Below, one piece after another: positions 1 through 7,190 of a stretch of DNA of 64,000 bases; positions within the stretch are counted from its first letter, which is position 1, and each line of letters begins with the position of its first letter. The translations under genes were made by a program, and so were the position numbers. Under the pieces are notes generated by a model. The model was not told the DNA's origin. It saw nothing but the letters and a program-made list of their open reading frames with translations, and made no database searches. The stretch is from Vreelandella lutescens (GTDB taxonomy: Bacteria; Pseudomonadota; Gammaproteobacteria; Pseudomonadales; Halomonadaceae). The DNA lies in NCBI RefSeq assembly GCF_014640815.1, contig NZ_BMHM01000003.1, positions 248,001-312,000 on the forward strand. The letters are read 5' to 3'.

Positions 1-106
1 GAACAGCAGGCTGTTTCGCCGCTGCTAATGGCTACTTTATTCATGCGTCACGGTTTGTTGCCCTCACTTGGCCTCACCGTACTGGCTGCAACCTGGGGAG
101 GTTCCC

Positions 107-1603
107 ATGACCACACTATCGACCACGCTTGTGAAACGCCTTGAAGACCCTCGCCTATTCCGTCAGTACGCTTATGTCAACGGCAAATGGACGCATGGTG
201 AAGGTGGCCGCGAAGAGGCTGTCTTTGACCCCGCTACCAACGAAGCCATTGGCCATATTCCGTTGCTAGAGGCGAATCAAATCACTGCGGCGGTGGATGC
301 GGCGGAAGCAGCGTTTGTTCACTGGCGGGCACTGCGCGCTGACGAGCGTTGCGAACGTCTGTTGGCGTGGTACGACCTCATTCAAGCTAACCGTGAAGAC
401 TTGGCCACTATTATGACCCTGGAGCAGGGCAAACCACTGCCCGATGCTCGTGGCGAAGTGGAGTATGGCGCAAGCTTTGTGCGCTGGTTCGCGGAAGAGG
501 GCAAGCGCACCTACGGTGAGACCATCCCGAGCCACATTCCCAATGCATCGCTCGGCACGATTAAAGAGCCGGTGGGCATTGCCGCGATGATTACGCCCTG
601 GAACTTCCCGCTGGCGATGATCACCCGCAAAGCCGCTGCCGCGCTGGCCGCAGGCTGCCCGGTGATTGTGAAGCCCGCGAACGAAACGCCGTTCTCGGCG
701 CTGGCGCTGGCAGAGCTTGCCGAGCGAGCGGGCATTCCCGAAGGCATCTTCAACGTGGTGTTGGGCGAGCCTGCGGAAGTCTCCAAGATTTTGTGCAGCG
801 AACCGCGTATTCGTGCACTCTCGTTTACTGGCTCCACCCGTGTTGGCCGTCTGCTTATCGAGCAGAGCGCGAACACCGTGAAGCGGCTCTCGCTGGAGCT
901 GGGCGGCAACGCACCGTTTATTGTTGGGCCAGATATGGACCCGAAAGAAGCCGCCTATGCCGCAGTATCGGCGAAGTTTCAAACGGCAGGGCAAGACTGC
1001 CTCGCCGCTAACCGGATTCTGGTACACGAATCGATTCACGATGAGTTTGTGGCCCAGTTCACCGAGCGTATGGCGGCACTCACTGTGGGCAACGGCCTGC
1101 ACGGCGAAGTCGATCTTGGCCCGCTCATTCACCGCCAAGCGGTTGAAAAAGCGGCTGCGATTGTGGACGACGCGATCTCTAAAGGGGCCACCATGATCGC
1201 GGGCGACCAAAGCCAAGCGCCGGGCGACAACTTCTTTATGCCGGTGCTGCTGACCGGTGTGACGCCGCAAATGAAAGTATGGCGGGAAGAGAACTTTGCC
1301 CCGGTGGCAGGTATTACCGCTTATAGTAGCGACGACGAAGTGATTGAGATGGCCAACGACACCGAATACGGTTTGGCCGCGTATATCTACACCCACGATA
1401 TTCGTCGTATTTGGAAGCTGATGCGCGCGCTGGAGTACGGCATGGTGAGCGTCAATTCCGTGAAGATGACCGGCCCGCCCGTGCCCTTCGGCGGCGTCAA
1501 GCAGTCTGGCCTTGGCCGTGAAGGTGGCGCCACGGGTATCGATGAATACCTGGAAACAAAGTACTACTGCCTGGGGGCGCTGGGTTCGGTATCGGGCAGC
1601 TAG
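107..1603 (+). CDS. gabD: NAD(P)-dependent succinate-semialdehyde dehydrogenase
   Basis: Aldehyde dehydrogenase superfamily protein of 498 residues, expected to oxidise succinate semialdehyde to succinate in GABA or putrescine breakdown. The substrate-binding and catalytic landmarks are visible: TPWNFPLAM in the N-terminal half, the nucleotide-site FTGSTRVG, the general-base segment LELGGNAPF and the nucleophile segment TAGQDCLAANR. An in-frame start exists at 68, but ATG 107 has GGGGAGG six to eight bases ahead and gives the usual N-terminus. The next gene is a class III aminotransferase, which would make the semialdehyde, so the two probably form a catabolic pair. GabD is the best fit; another semialdehyde (for example glutarate semialdehyde) is possible. 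Confidence 0.88.
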   Translation: MTTLSTTLVKRLEDPRLFRQYAYVNGKWTHGEGGREEAVFDPATNEAIGHIPLLEANQITAAVDAAEAAFVHWRALRADERCERLLAWYDLIQANREDLATIMTLEQGKPLPDARGEVEYGASFVRWFAEEGKRTYGETIPSHIPNASLGTIKEPVGIAAMITPWNFPLAMITRKAAAALAAGCPVIVKPANETPFSALALAELAERAGIPEGIFNVVLGEPAEVSKILCSEPRIRALSFTGSTRVGRLLIEQSANTVKRLSLELGGNAPFIVGPDMDPKEAAYAAVSAKFQTAGQDCLAANRILVHESIHDEFVAQFTERMAALTVGNGLHGEVDLGPLIHRQAVEKAAAIVDDAISKGATMIAGDQSQAPGDNFFMPVLLTGVTPQMKVWREENFAPVAGITAYSSDDEVIEMANDTEYGLAAYIYTHDIRRIWKLMRALEYGMVSVNSVKMTGPPVPFGGVKQSGLGREGGATGIDEYLETKYYCLGALGSVSGS

Positions 1604-1620
1604 GTTTAGGAACCACAGCA

Positions 1621-1700
1621 TCGCGCGCTGAAGCGCCCTCCCACAACACTCGCTGAGGCGCTTGAATAGGCCCTGTGGGAGGCCGGCTCTGCCGGGCGAA
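1621..1700. repeat. REP-like inverted pair between two catabolic genes
   Basis: Two imperfect copies of one element face each other. The right copy (1674-1700) begins TGTGGGAG and then carries the dyad CCGGC-TCT-GCCGG. The left copy (1621-1645), read on the minus strand, begins TGTGGGAG and then carries GCGCT-TC-AGCGC. A GTGGGAG head followed by a GC-rich hairpin is the form of REP/REPIN elements in Pseudomonas and relatives. A further small perfect hairpin, GGCACC-GCTA-GGTGCC, follows at 1701-1716. No coding sequence fits here. Likely roles are mRNA stabilisation or a transcription-end structure after gabD. Confidence 0.7.
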
Positions 1701-1748
1701 GGCACCGCTAGGTGCCCAACATTACGTCAGTCACCAAAGATAAAACAC

Positions 1749-1768
1749 CCTCCCCAACAGTGGGGAGG
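1749..1768 (+). promoter_or_regulatory. Leader hairpin containing a Shine-Dalgarno-like strand
   Basis: CCTCCCC and GGGGAGG form a perfect seven-base stem with a six-base loop, ending 22 bases before the aminotransferase ATG. The 3' strand is the same GGGGAGG used as ribosome site by gabD, so the hairpin could hide a distal ribosome-binding sequence or simply be a structured leader. No function is shown. Confidence 0.4.
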
Positions 1769-1790
1769 TTTATCGTACAGAGAGAACGTT

Positions 1791-3224
1791 ATGAGCTTGC
1801 ATCAGGATCTGATCGAACGCGATCGCAAAGTCACCTTTCACGCCTCTACCCACCTACGTGACTTCGCCCATGGCGATTTGCCTGGCCGTGTCATTACCGG
1901 CGGTAAAGGCATTAATATTGTTGATAAAGATGGCCGCGAGTTCATCGACGGTTTTGCTGGCCTCTACTGTGTCAACATCGGCTATGGCCGTACCGAAGTA
2001 GCAGAAGCAATTTATAAGCAGGCGCTGGAGCTCTCTTACTATCACACCTATGTCGGCCACTCCAACGAGCCGCAAATCGAGCTTTCCGAGCGCGTGCTGA
2101 AAATTGCAGGCCTCAACATGTCCAAGGTCTACTACGGCATGTCCGGCTCTGACGCCAACGAAACCCAGCTCAAAATCGTGCGTTACTACAACAACGTACT
2201 GGGTCGCCCGCAGAAGAAAAAGGTCATCTCGCGCATGCGCGGCTACCACGGCTCCGGCATCGCGTCTGGCTCACTCACCGGCCTGAAAGCGTTCCACGAC
2301 CACTTCGATCTGCCGATTGACACCATTCGCCATACCGAAGCGCCGCACTACTACCTGCGCGCCGCCGAGCAGCACGGCATGACCGAGCGGGAATTCTCCG
2401 CCTACTGCGCGGATAAGCTCGAAGCGATGATTTTAGAGGAAGGCCCGGACACCGTGGCCGCCTTTATCGGCGAGCCGGTGCTGGGCACCGGTGGCATCGT
2501 GCCGCCGCCGGAAGGCTACTGGGAAGCGATTCAGCCGGTACTGGATAAGTACGACGTGCTGCTGATTGCCGACGAAGTGGTGTGTGGATTTGGCCGTACC
2601 GGCTCCGACTTCGGTAGCCACCACTACAACATGAAGCCTGACCTCATCACCATCGCCAAAGGCCTGACCAGCGCCTACCAGCCGCTGTCGGGCGTGATTG
2701 TCGGCGATAAAGTATGGAAAGTGCTAGAGCAGGGCACAGGTGAATTTGGGCCCATCGGCCACGGCTGGACCTACTCAGGCCACGCCCTGGGCTGTGCCGC
2801 AGGCCTTGCCAACCTGGATATCATCGAGCGTGAAAATCTGGTGGGTAACGCGGCGGAAACCGGTGGTTACTTCCAGCGGCAGTTGAAAGCGACGTTTGAA
2901 GGCCACCCGTTACTCGGGGATGTGCGTGGTGTTGGCTTAATGGCGGCGCTGGAGTTCTCGCCGGATGCAAAACAGCGGCTGCACTTCGACCCCACATTGA
3001 AAGTGGGCCCGCGTGTCGCCGCGGCGGCCATGGAAGAGAACCTGATTGCCCGCGCCATGCCCCAAGGCGACATTCTTGGCTTTGCACCGCCGCTGACCAT
3101 CAACCGTGGCGAAGTAGACGAAATGATCGGCCGCGCCAAACGTGCCATCGACCGCGTGACCGATGAGCTAGTGCGCTCTGGCGACCTGAAAACAGGTCAG
3201 CAAGAAGCCGCCTTTACCGTTTAA
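1791..3224 (+). CDS. Class III PLP-dependent aminotransferase (omega-amino acid/GABA-pyruvate type)
   Basis: Fold-type I aminotransferase of 477 residues. It shows FAGLYCVNIGYG near the N-terminus, the PLP-phosphate segment YGMSGSDANET, the cofactor aspartate in IADEVVCGFGRTG and the Schiff-base lysine in TIAKGLTSAYQ. Members of this family move the amino group of omega-amino acids, GABA, putrescine or beta-alanine to pyruvate or 2-oxoglutarate. The neighbouring semialdehyde dehydrogenase suggests GABA or a diamine product as substrate. ATG 1791 is chosen because upstream in-frame starts at 1662 and later would run through the REP pair and leader hairpin. A strong terminator follows. Exact substrate cannot be read from sequence. 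Confidence 0.88.
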   Translation: MSLHQDLIERDRKVTFHASTHLRDFAHGDLPGRVITGGKGINIVDKDGREFIDGFAGLYCVNIGYGRTEVAEAIYKQALELSYYHTYVGHSNEPQIELSERVLKIAGLNMSKVYYGMSGSDANETQLKIVRYYNNVLGRPQKKKVISRMRGYHGSGIASGSLTGLKAFHDHFDLPIDTIRHTEAPHYYLRAAEQHGMTEREFSAYCADKLEAMILEEGPDTVAAFIGEPVLGTGGIVPPPEGYWEAIQPVLDKYDVLLIADEVVCGFGRTGSDFGSHHYNMKPDLITIAKGLTSAYQPLSGVIVGDKVWKVLEQGTGEFGPIGHGWTYSGHALGCAAGLANLDIIERENLVGNAAETGGYFQRQLKATFEGHPLLGDVRGVGLMAALEFSPDAKQRLHFDPTLKVGPRVAAAAMEENLIARAMPQGDILGFAPPLTINRGEVDEMIGRAKRAIDRVTDELVRSGDLKTGQQEAAFTV

Positions 3225-3246
3225 TCGCCTGCGTTAGTTGTTTAAG

Positions 3247-3279
3247 CGCCGCTGCCGATGCAGCGGCGTTTTTGTTTTT
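3247..3279 (+). terminator. Rho-independent terminator after the aminotransferase
   Basis: CGCCGCTGC and GCAGCGGCG form a nine-base perfect stem around a four-base loop, followed by TTTTTGTTTTT. It lies 22 bases after the stop codon and closes the gabD-aminotransferase unit. Confidence 0.92.
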
Positions 3280-3364
3280 GATCGTGGCGTCTATGCTGAA
3301 CAGTGTGAATAGCTGGACAGTGTAAATAGACAATAGAACGTTGATCGTTGAGGAGACGCTCACC

Positions 3365-4045
3365 ATGCAACCGGTACTCGCCTTTGATGTATACGGCACG
3401 TTGATTGACACCCAGGGCGTCACCGTTGAGCTGGAACGACGCCTGAAAGATACCTCACAAGCGCTTGAGTTCGCCAAGCGTTGGCGCGAAAAACAGCTGG
3501 AATACAGCTTTCGCCGAGGGTTAATGGGGGCCTACGTGCCGTTTTCTGACTGTACTCGCGAAGCGCTGGTATTTACGAATCGTGCGCTGCAAGCCGGGCT
3601 ATCCGATAACGATCACGACCACTTGATGGCCGTGTATACAGAACTGCCCGCATTCCCCGATGTGGTGCCTGCGCTGGATCAGCTGCGCGATGCAGGGATT
3701 CGCTGCGTGGCGTTTTCTAACGGCACATCAGACGCGGTGAACCAGCTCTTGAGCCGTGCAGGCGTGCAGCACCATATGGATGCGGTGGTGAGTGTGGACG
3801 ATATCAAACGCTTCAAACCCGACCCCGCCGTGTACGCTTATTTACGCAGTCAGCTTGAAGCTCGCCCAGAAAATACTTGGCTGATTTCAAGCAACGCCTT
3901 TGACGTGATTGGTGCCACGCAAGCGGGCCTGCGCAGTGTTTGGGTGCGCCGCCAATCGGATGCGCCCTTCGACCCCTGGGGTGGCGAGCCGGATATGACC
4001 GTGTCTGATTTAACCGCTTTCAGTGAGCGCTTATTAAGTAGATGA
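3365..4045 (+). CDS. HAD-superfamily hydrolase, haloacid dehalogenase type II
   Basis: Soluble hydrolase of 226 residues. All HAD motifs are visible: nucleophile segment FDVYGTLID at the N-terminus (the first Asp would attack the substrate), motif II FSNGT, motif III lysine in KRFKPDPAVY and the motif IV region SSNAFDVIGA, where L-2-haloacid dehalogenases have a similar SSN(A/G)FD. It probably hydrolyses L-2-haloacids or a related small acid. ATG 3365 has AGGAG nine bases ahead and places the nucleophile loop where the family has it; the in-frame start at 3341 is less likely. Many genomic members have unknown natural substrates, so the label describes the family. Confidence 0.85.
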   Translation: MQPVLAFDVYGTLIDTQGVTVELERRLKDTSQALEFAKRWREKQLEYSFRRGLMGAYVPFSDCTREALVFTNRALQAGLSDNDHDHLMAVYTELPAFPDVVPALDQLRDAGIRCVAFSNGTSDAVNQLLSRAGVQHHMDAVVSVDDIKRFKPDPAVYAYLRSQLEARPENTWLISSNAFDVIGATQAGLRSVWVRRQSDAPFDPWGGEPDMTVSDLTAFSERLLSR

Positions 4046-4072
4046 TGACTCTTCACCTTAAGGAAACCATCG

Positions 4073-4528
4073 ATGCATTTATTACGTATGACGACCGTTG
4101 CGGCAACGTTTTGTGTGATGGCTCCCGCCTTGGCGGCTTCATCCAACGGTATTGAGTACATTACGAGTGATTCAACCTTTGAGCAGGTCAGTGAACAGCT
4201 AAATGCCGCGCTGGATGAAAAAGGACTCACCTTAGTTGCCACGATTGACCACACGCAAAATGCCGCGAATAACGGGCTGGAACTGCCGCCCACGGCTACG
4301 TTCATCTTCGGTAACCCCAATGTAGGCACGCCGATGATGCAGTGCCAAGGCAGCGTTGCCTTAGACCTTCCTCAAAAAATGGTGGTGCGCGAAACCTCAG
4401 ATGGCGTGCGTTTAGAATGGAACGCTCCCGAGTATCTGGCAGAACGGCATGGCTTGGAGGCGTGCGATCTTCCTCTTGAGAACGTGGCCAACGTGCTGCG
4501 CGACGTCGCGCAAAGCGCAGCGCAATAG
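4073..4528 (+). CDS. Exported DUF302 domain protein
   Basis: Small protein of 151 residues with a cleavable signal peptide (basic MHLLRM, hydrophobic core, cleavage likely after ALAAS near residue 23). The mature part follows the DUF302 pattern: TFEQVSEQLNAALDEKGLTL, a long loop containing PTATFIFGNPNVGTPMM, then PQKMVVRE and a C-terminal helix. DUF302 proteins have no settled function; metal, heme or lipid links have been suggested. AGGA lies about eight bases before the chosen ATG. It follows the HAD gene by 27 bases and may be cotranscribed with it. Confidence 0.78.
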   Translation: MHLLRMTTVAATFCVMAPALAASSNGIEYITSDSTFEQVSEQLNAALDEKGLTLVATIDHTQNAANNGLELPPTATFIFGNPNVGTPMMQCQGSVALDLPQKMVVRETSDGVRLEWNAPEYLAERHGLEACDLPLENVANVLRDVAQSAAQ

Positions 4529-4615
4529 CGGCGTGAACGCAGTCACGTTAACACTGTCCATAGCCCACTCGGGCGCGCATAATATTGCCCACTCAATATC
4601 TTAGGACACACGACT

Positions 4616-4963
4616 ATGTCGAAAAAAATCTACTGCATCGCGAGCTTCAAACCCAAAGCCGGTAAAGAAGAAGCGGTCTTTAAAGCGCTGCAGACGTTAG
4701 AACCCAATACGCATCGTGAAGATGCCTGCTTGCACTACACGGTGACTCGCCAGATCGATAACCCGTTTGCCCAAGGCACTAGCTACCCCATCGTATTCCA
4801 TGAAATTTGGGCCAGCCGTGAAGAGTTTGAAGCCCACTGCCAGCGCCAAGAGATTCAAGACTTCTTCGCCAAGCACGTTGAGTCACCCGAGGGTGATATC
4901 GAAGACGCCAACGTGTGCGTTTACACCGATGAGCCGTGGAATTTTGACGCTCCCAAGGTGTAA
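4616..4963 (+). CDS. Antibiotic biosynthesis monooxygenase-fold protein (YgiN-like)
   Basis: A 115-residue protein of the dimeric alpha-beta barrel (ABM) fold. Family features are the opening strand IYCIASFKPKAGKEE, the central CLHYTVTRQ segment, FHEIWASREEFEAH and the terminal HCQRQEIQDFF helix. Relatives include YgiN quinol monooxygenase and the AI-2 pathway protein LsrG. It stands 54 bases before luxS on the same strand, so a link to quinones or to AI-2 chemistry is conceivable, but that is inference from position only. Confidence 0.75.
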   Translation: MSKKIYCIASFKPKAGKEEAVFKALQTLEPNTHREDACLHYTVTRQIDNPFAQGTSYPIVFHEIWASREEFEAHCQRQEIQDFFAKHVESPEGDIEDANVCVYTDEPWNFDAPKV

Positions 4964-5017
4964 TCGGCACTCAGTGTGTAGAATAGGCGAACGAAAGAGA
5001 GCGACTACGGAGCCAAC

Positions 5018-5485
5018 ATGACCGAAAAAAAGATGAACGTCGAAAGCTTTAACCTGGACCACACCAAGGTAAAAGCACCTTACGTACGTTTGGCCGATAT
5101 CAAAGAGGGCCAGAACGGCGACCGTATCCACAAGTACGACCTGCGGATCTGCCAGCCCAACAAAGAGCACATGGAGATGCCCGCGCTGCACTCCCTGGAG
5201 CACTTGATGGCGGAAATGTCCCGCAATCATACCGATAAAGTGGTCGATATCAGCCCGATGGGCTGCCAGACCGGCTTCTACATCGCGTTGATTAACCACG
5301 ACGATTACGACGATGTGCTGTCAATCATCGAGCTCACTCTCAACGACGTACTCACCGCCACCGAAGTGCCTGCCTGCAACGAAATGCAGTGCGGCTGGGC
5401 CGCCAGCCACAGCCTGGAAGGCGCCCAGGAACTCGCCAAAGGCCTGCTGGCCAAGCGCAGTGAGTGGACTGAAGTATTTGCGTGA
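5018..5485 (+). CDS. luxS: S-ribosylhomocysteine lyase, AI-2 synthase
   Basis: LuxS of 155 residues splits S-ribosylhomocysteine into homocysteine and DPD, the precursor of autoinducer-2. The metal ligands are present as His58 and His62 in HSLEH and Cys125 in [12 protein letters not shown]. Glu61 is the catalytic base, and Cys83 in MGCQTGFY matches the catalytic cysteine. The N-terminus ([18 protein letters not shown]) is typical of the family. ATG 5018 follows ACGGAG by a normal distance. No nucleosidase (pfs/mtnN) gene lies nearby. A strong terminator follows 29 bases after the stop. Confidence 0.95.
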   Translation: MTEKKMNVESFNLDHTKVKAPYVRLADIKEGQNGDRIHKYDLRICQPNKEHMEMPALHSLEHLMAEMSRNHTDKVVDISPMGCQTGFYIALINHDDYDDVLSIIELTLNDVLTATEVPACNEMQCGWAASHSLEGAQELAKGLLAKRSEWTEVFA

Positions 5486-5514
5486 GTCATTGTGTAAGTA
5501 AGCACTGACTGCTG

Positions 5515-5541
5515 AACGCCCCCTTTATGGGGGCGTTTTGT
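5515..5541 (+). terminator. Terminator after luxS
   Basis: AACGCCCCC and GGGGGCGTT form a nine-base perfect stem around TTTAT, followed by TTTG. It lies between the convergent ends of luxS and the first chemoreceptor gene. Confidence 0.85.
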
Positions 5542-5581
5542 GTCATAGGGTGCACGTCCCTGTGCATGAAAATCGGTTTGC

Positions 5582-6853
5582 CTAAATATGCGTGTCGGCC
5601 GCTAGCTGCTCGATGGAGTGGGCGACGTTTCTGGCGTCTTGCAGAATTTTGTTCACAATGGCGTCGATTTCGCTGACGCTGGACTGGCTGGCTTTGCCTT
5701 GCTGAATAACCTGCTGCATGGCTTGCGTGGTGCGTTCTACCAAGCTGCTGTTGTCTTTGAGTACGCGGGTAATTTGATCAACGGCTTCGGTGGCACCCTT
5801 CGCCAGTTGGCGTACTTCGTTCGCAACGACGGCAAAGCCCCGCCCCTGTTCACCTGCGCGGGCGGCTTCCACCGCGGCATTTAAGGAAAGCAGGTTTGTT
5901 TGGCTGGCAATCTTTGCAATGGACTCCGTGATGGTATTGATACTTTGCGACTGTTTGTGCAGCGCATCGATCAGCTCTTGAGCTTTTGCCAGGGTTTGCG
6001 CGGCTTGCTCTGAGCCTTTCACCATTTCATCTAAGTGATCCAGGCTGTCCTTGGCGGTGCGCTCAATTTGCGAGGTGCTGCTCTGAGCCGAGCTGATGGT
6101 GCCCGAGGTCGCGTTGGCTTTTTCAACCAGTGGTGTGATGTCGCTGGCAAACTTAACAACTTCTACCACGTTGCCATCGCCGTCTCTCACTGGGTTGTAA
6201 GTCGCCTCTAACCAAACGCTATGGCCTTTGGCATTAATACGCTCAAACCTGCCTTTGGTGAAGTTTCCCTGAGCGAGGTGTTCCCAGAAGTGCGGATTTT
6301 GTTTGTAAAAATGCTCTGGGCAAAACATGCGGTGATGCTTGCCTTGGTACTCCTTGGCACGATAGCCAATGACACTTTCAAAATTGTCATTGGCCTCCAA
6401 AATTTCACCTTGAGGAGTGAACTCAATCACGGCCATGGAGGCATTGAGAGCCTGTAGCACCGCGTCTTGTCGCTGGGCTTTCTGGTGACGCTCTGTCACG
6501 TCGTTGGCAATTTTAAGCACGGAAGTGACGCTGCCACGAAAGTTGACAATAGGAACATACATCGCCTCCAGCCAAACTTCTTCGCCACTGTTTTTAAAAC
6601 GACGAAAGCGACCCGTATGGCTCTCACCTTCGGCGAGTGACCGCCAGAACTGCTGGTATTCTGAGCGCTGCGTTTCAGCACCATCGCAAAATATTCGATG
6701 GTGCTGCCCCTTAATGTCCTGCAAATGGCAGCCCATGACATCAAGAAATGGCTGGCTGGCGTGTTTGATCATTCCCTGTGGCGTAAAGAAAATACAAGCA
6801 GTATGCGATATGAGCGCTTGATAAAGAGATGCATTTAAAAAAGGAGTATGCAT
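5582..6853 (-). CDS. Soluble PAS-PAS methyl-accepting chemotaxis protein, BdlA-like
   Basis: Chemoreceptor of 423 residues without a transmembrane segment or HAMP domain. PAS1 spans about residues 15-120 and PAS2 about 130-240; both contain an HHR(I/M)FC motif and a VWLEA(M/T)Y motif. The signalling bundle has the conserved tip [18 protein letters not shown] with roughly a dozen heptads per arm, a short class. No C-terminal methyltransferase-tethering pentapeptide is seen. Architecture and length match Pseudomonas BdlA, which controls biofilm dispersal. The start at 6853 is preceded by GAGAAGG; an upstream in-frame start at 6898 lacks such a site. A close paralogue lies at 11084-12352. Confidence 0.88.
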   Translation of the reverse strand: MHTPFLNASLYQALISHTACIFFTPQGMIKHASQPFLDVMGCHLQDIKGQHHRIFCDGAETQRSEYQQFWRSLAEGESHTGRFRRFKNSGEEVWLEAMYVPIVNFRGSVTSVLKIANDVTERHQKAQRQDAVLQALNASMAVIEFTPQGEILEANDNFESVIGYRAKEYQGKHHRMFCPEHFYKQNPHFWEHLAQGNFTKGRFERINAKGHSVWLEATYNPVRDGDGNVVEVVKFASDITPLVEKANATSGTISSAQSSTSQIERTAKDSLDHLDEMVKGSEQAAQTLAKAQELIDALHKQSQSINTITESIAKIASQTNLLSLNAAVEAARAGEQGRGFAVVANEVRQLAKGATEAVDQITRVLKDNSSLVERTTQAMQQVIQQGKASQSSVSEIDAIVNKILQDARNVAHSIEQLAADTHI

Positions 6854-7190
6854 TGTTGCCTTCTCTGTTTTCAGTGATCCGTGCAGGAGGAGGCGCAAGG
6901 GGAGGCACCTCAGCTAAACATGGCATGATTTTTTAAAGTAGTAATTTTTATTAGCCACGTTGTTTCTATTTTTAAAAGCTGAGCCCGTTAGCAATATAGC
7001 CTTTTTATCGACTGATCCGGCATAATAAAAATGTGAAAAAATGTAAAATAAAAAGGGCAAGTAGCTGATAATAAAAGCGCTTATAAACCTACATAGTTTT
7101 ACTGATTGACAGTCTTGATGCTAGTGCTTGATAAAGTATAGCTAAGATCGGGGTGAGGCAATGTGATCTGCGCCATTAGGATGTTAGGTG
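6854..7190. other. A/T-rich divergent intergenic region
   Basis: This 337-base gap separates the minus-strand chemoreceptor from the plus-strand cyclase gene. It is much richer in A and T than its flanks, with runs such as AAAATGTGAAAAAATG. I see no open frame with a convincing start, no RNA gene and no inverted repeat longer than a few bases. It should hold the promoters of both genes. Confidence 0.7.
7106..7134 (+). promoter_or_regulatory. Candidate sigma-70 promoter for the diguanylate cyclase gene
   Basis: A perfect TTGACA at 7106-7111 is followed, after 17 bases, by TGATAA, and further on by TATAGC. The -35 box is good, the -10 box is a poor match at standard spacing. The predicted transcript would begin about 50 bases before ATG 7191. 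Confidence 0.4.

Noticed and set aside
1..106. Partial gene at the left edge
   Set aside because: No frame here gives a recognisable C-terminus, so nothing is annotated.
266..1705. Long 479-residue frame opposite gabD
   Set aside because: Its product is rich in Arg and His with no family pattern, and the sense strand carries a full aldehyde dehydrogenase. It is a shadow frame.
5582..6853. Aer-type energy taxis receptor as identity of the first PAS-MCP
   Set aside because: Aer has one PAS domain, a membrane anchor and HAMP; this protein has two PAS domains and no membrane segment.
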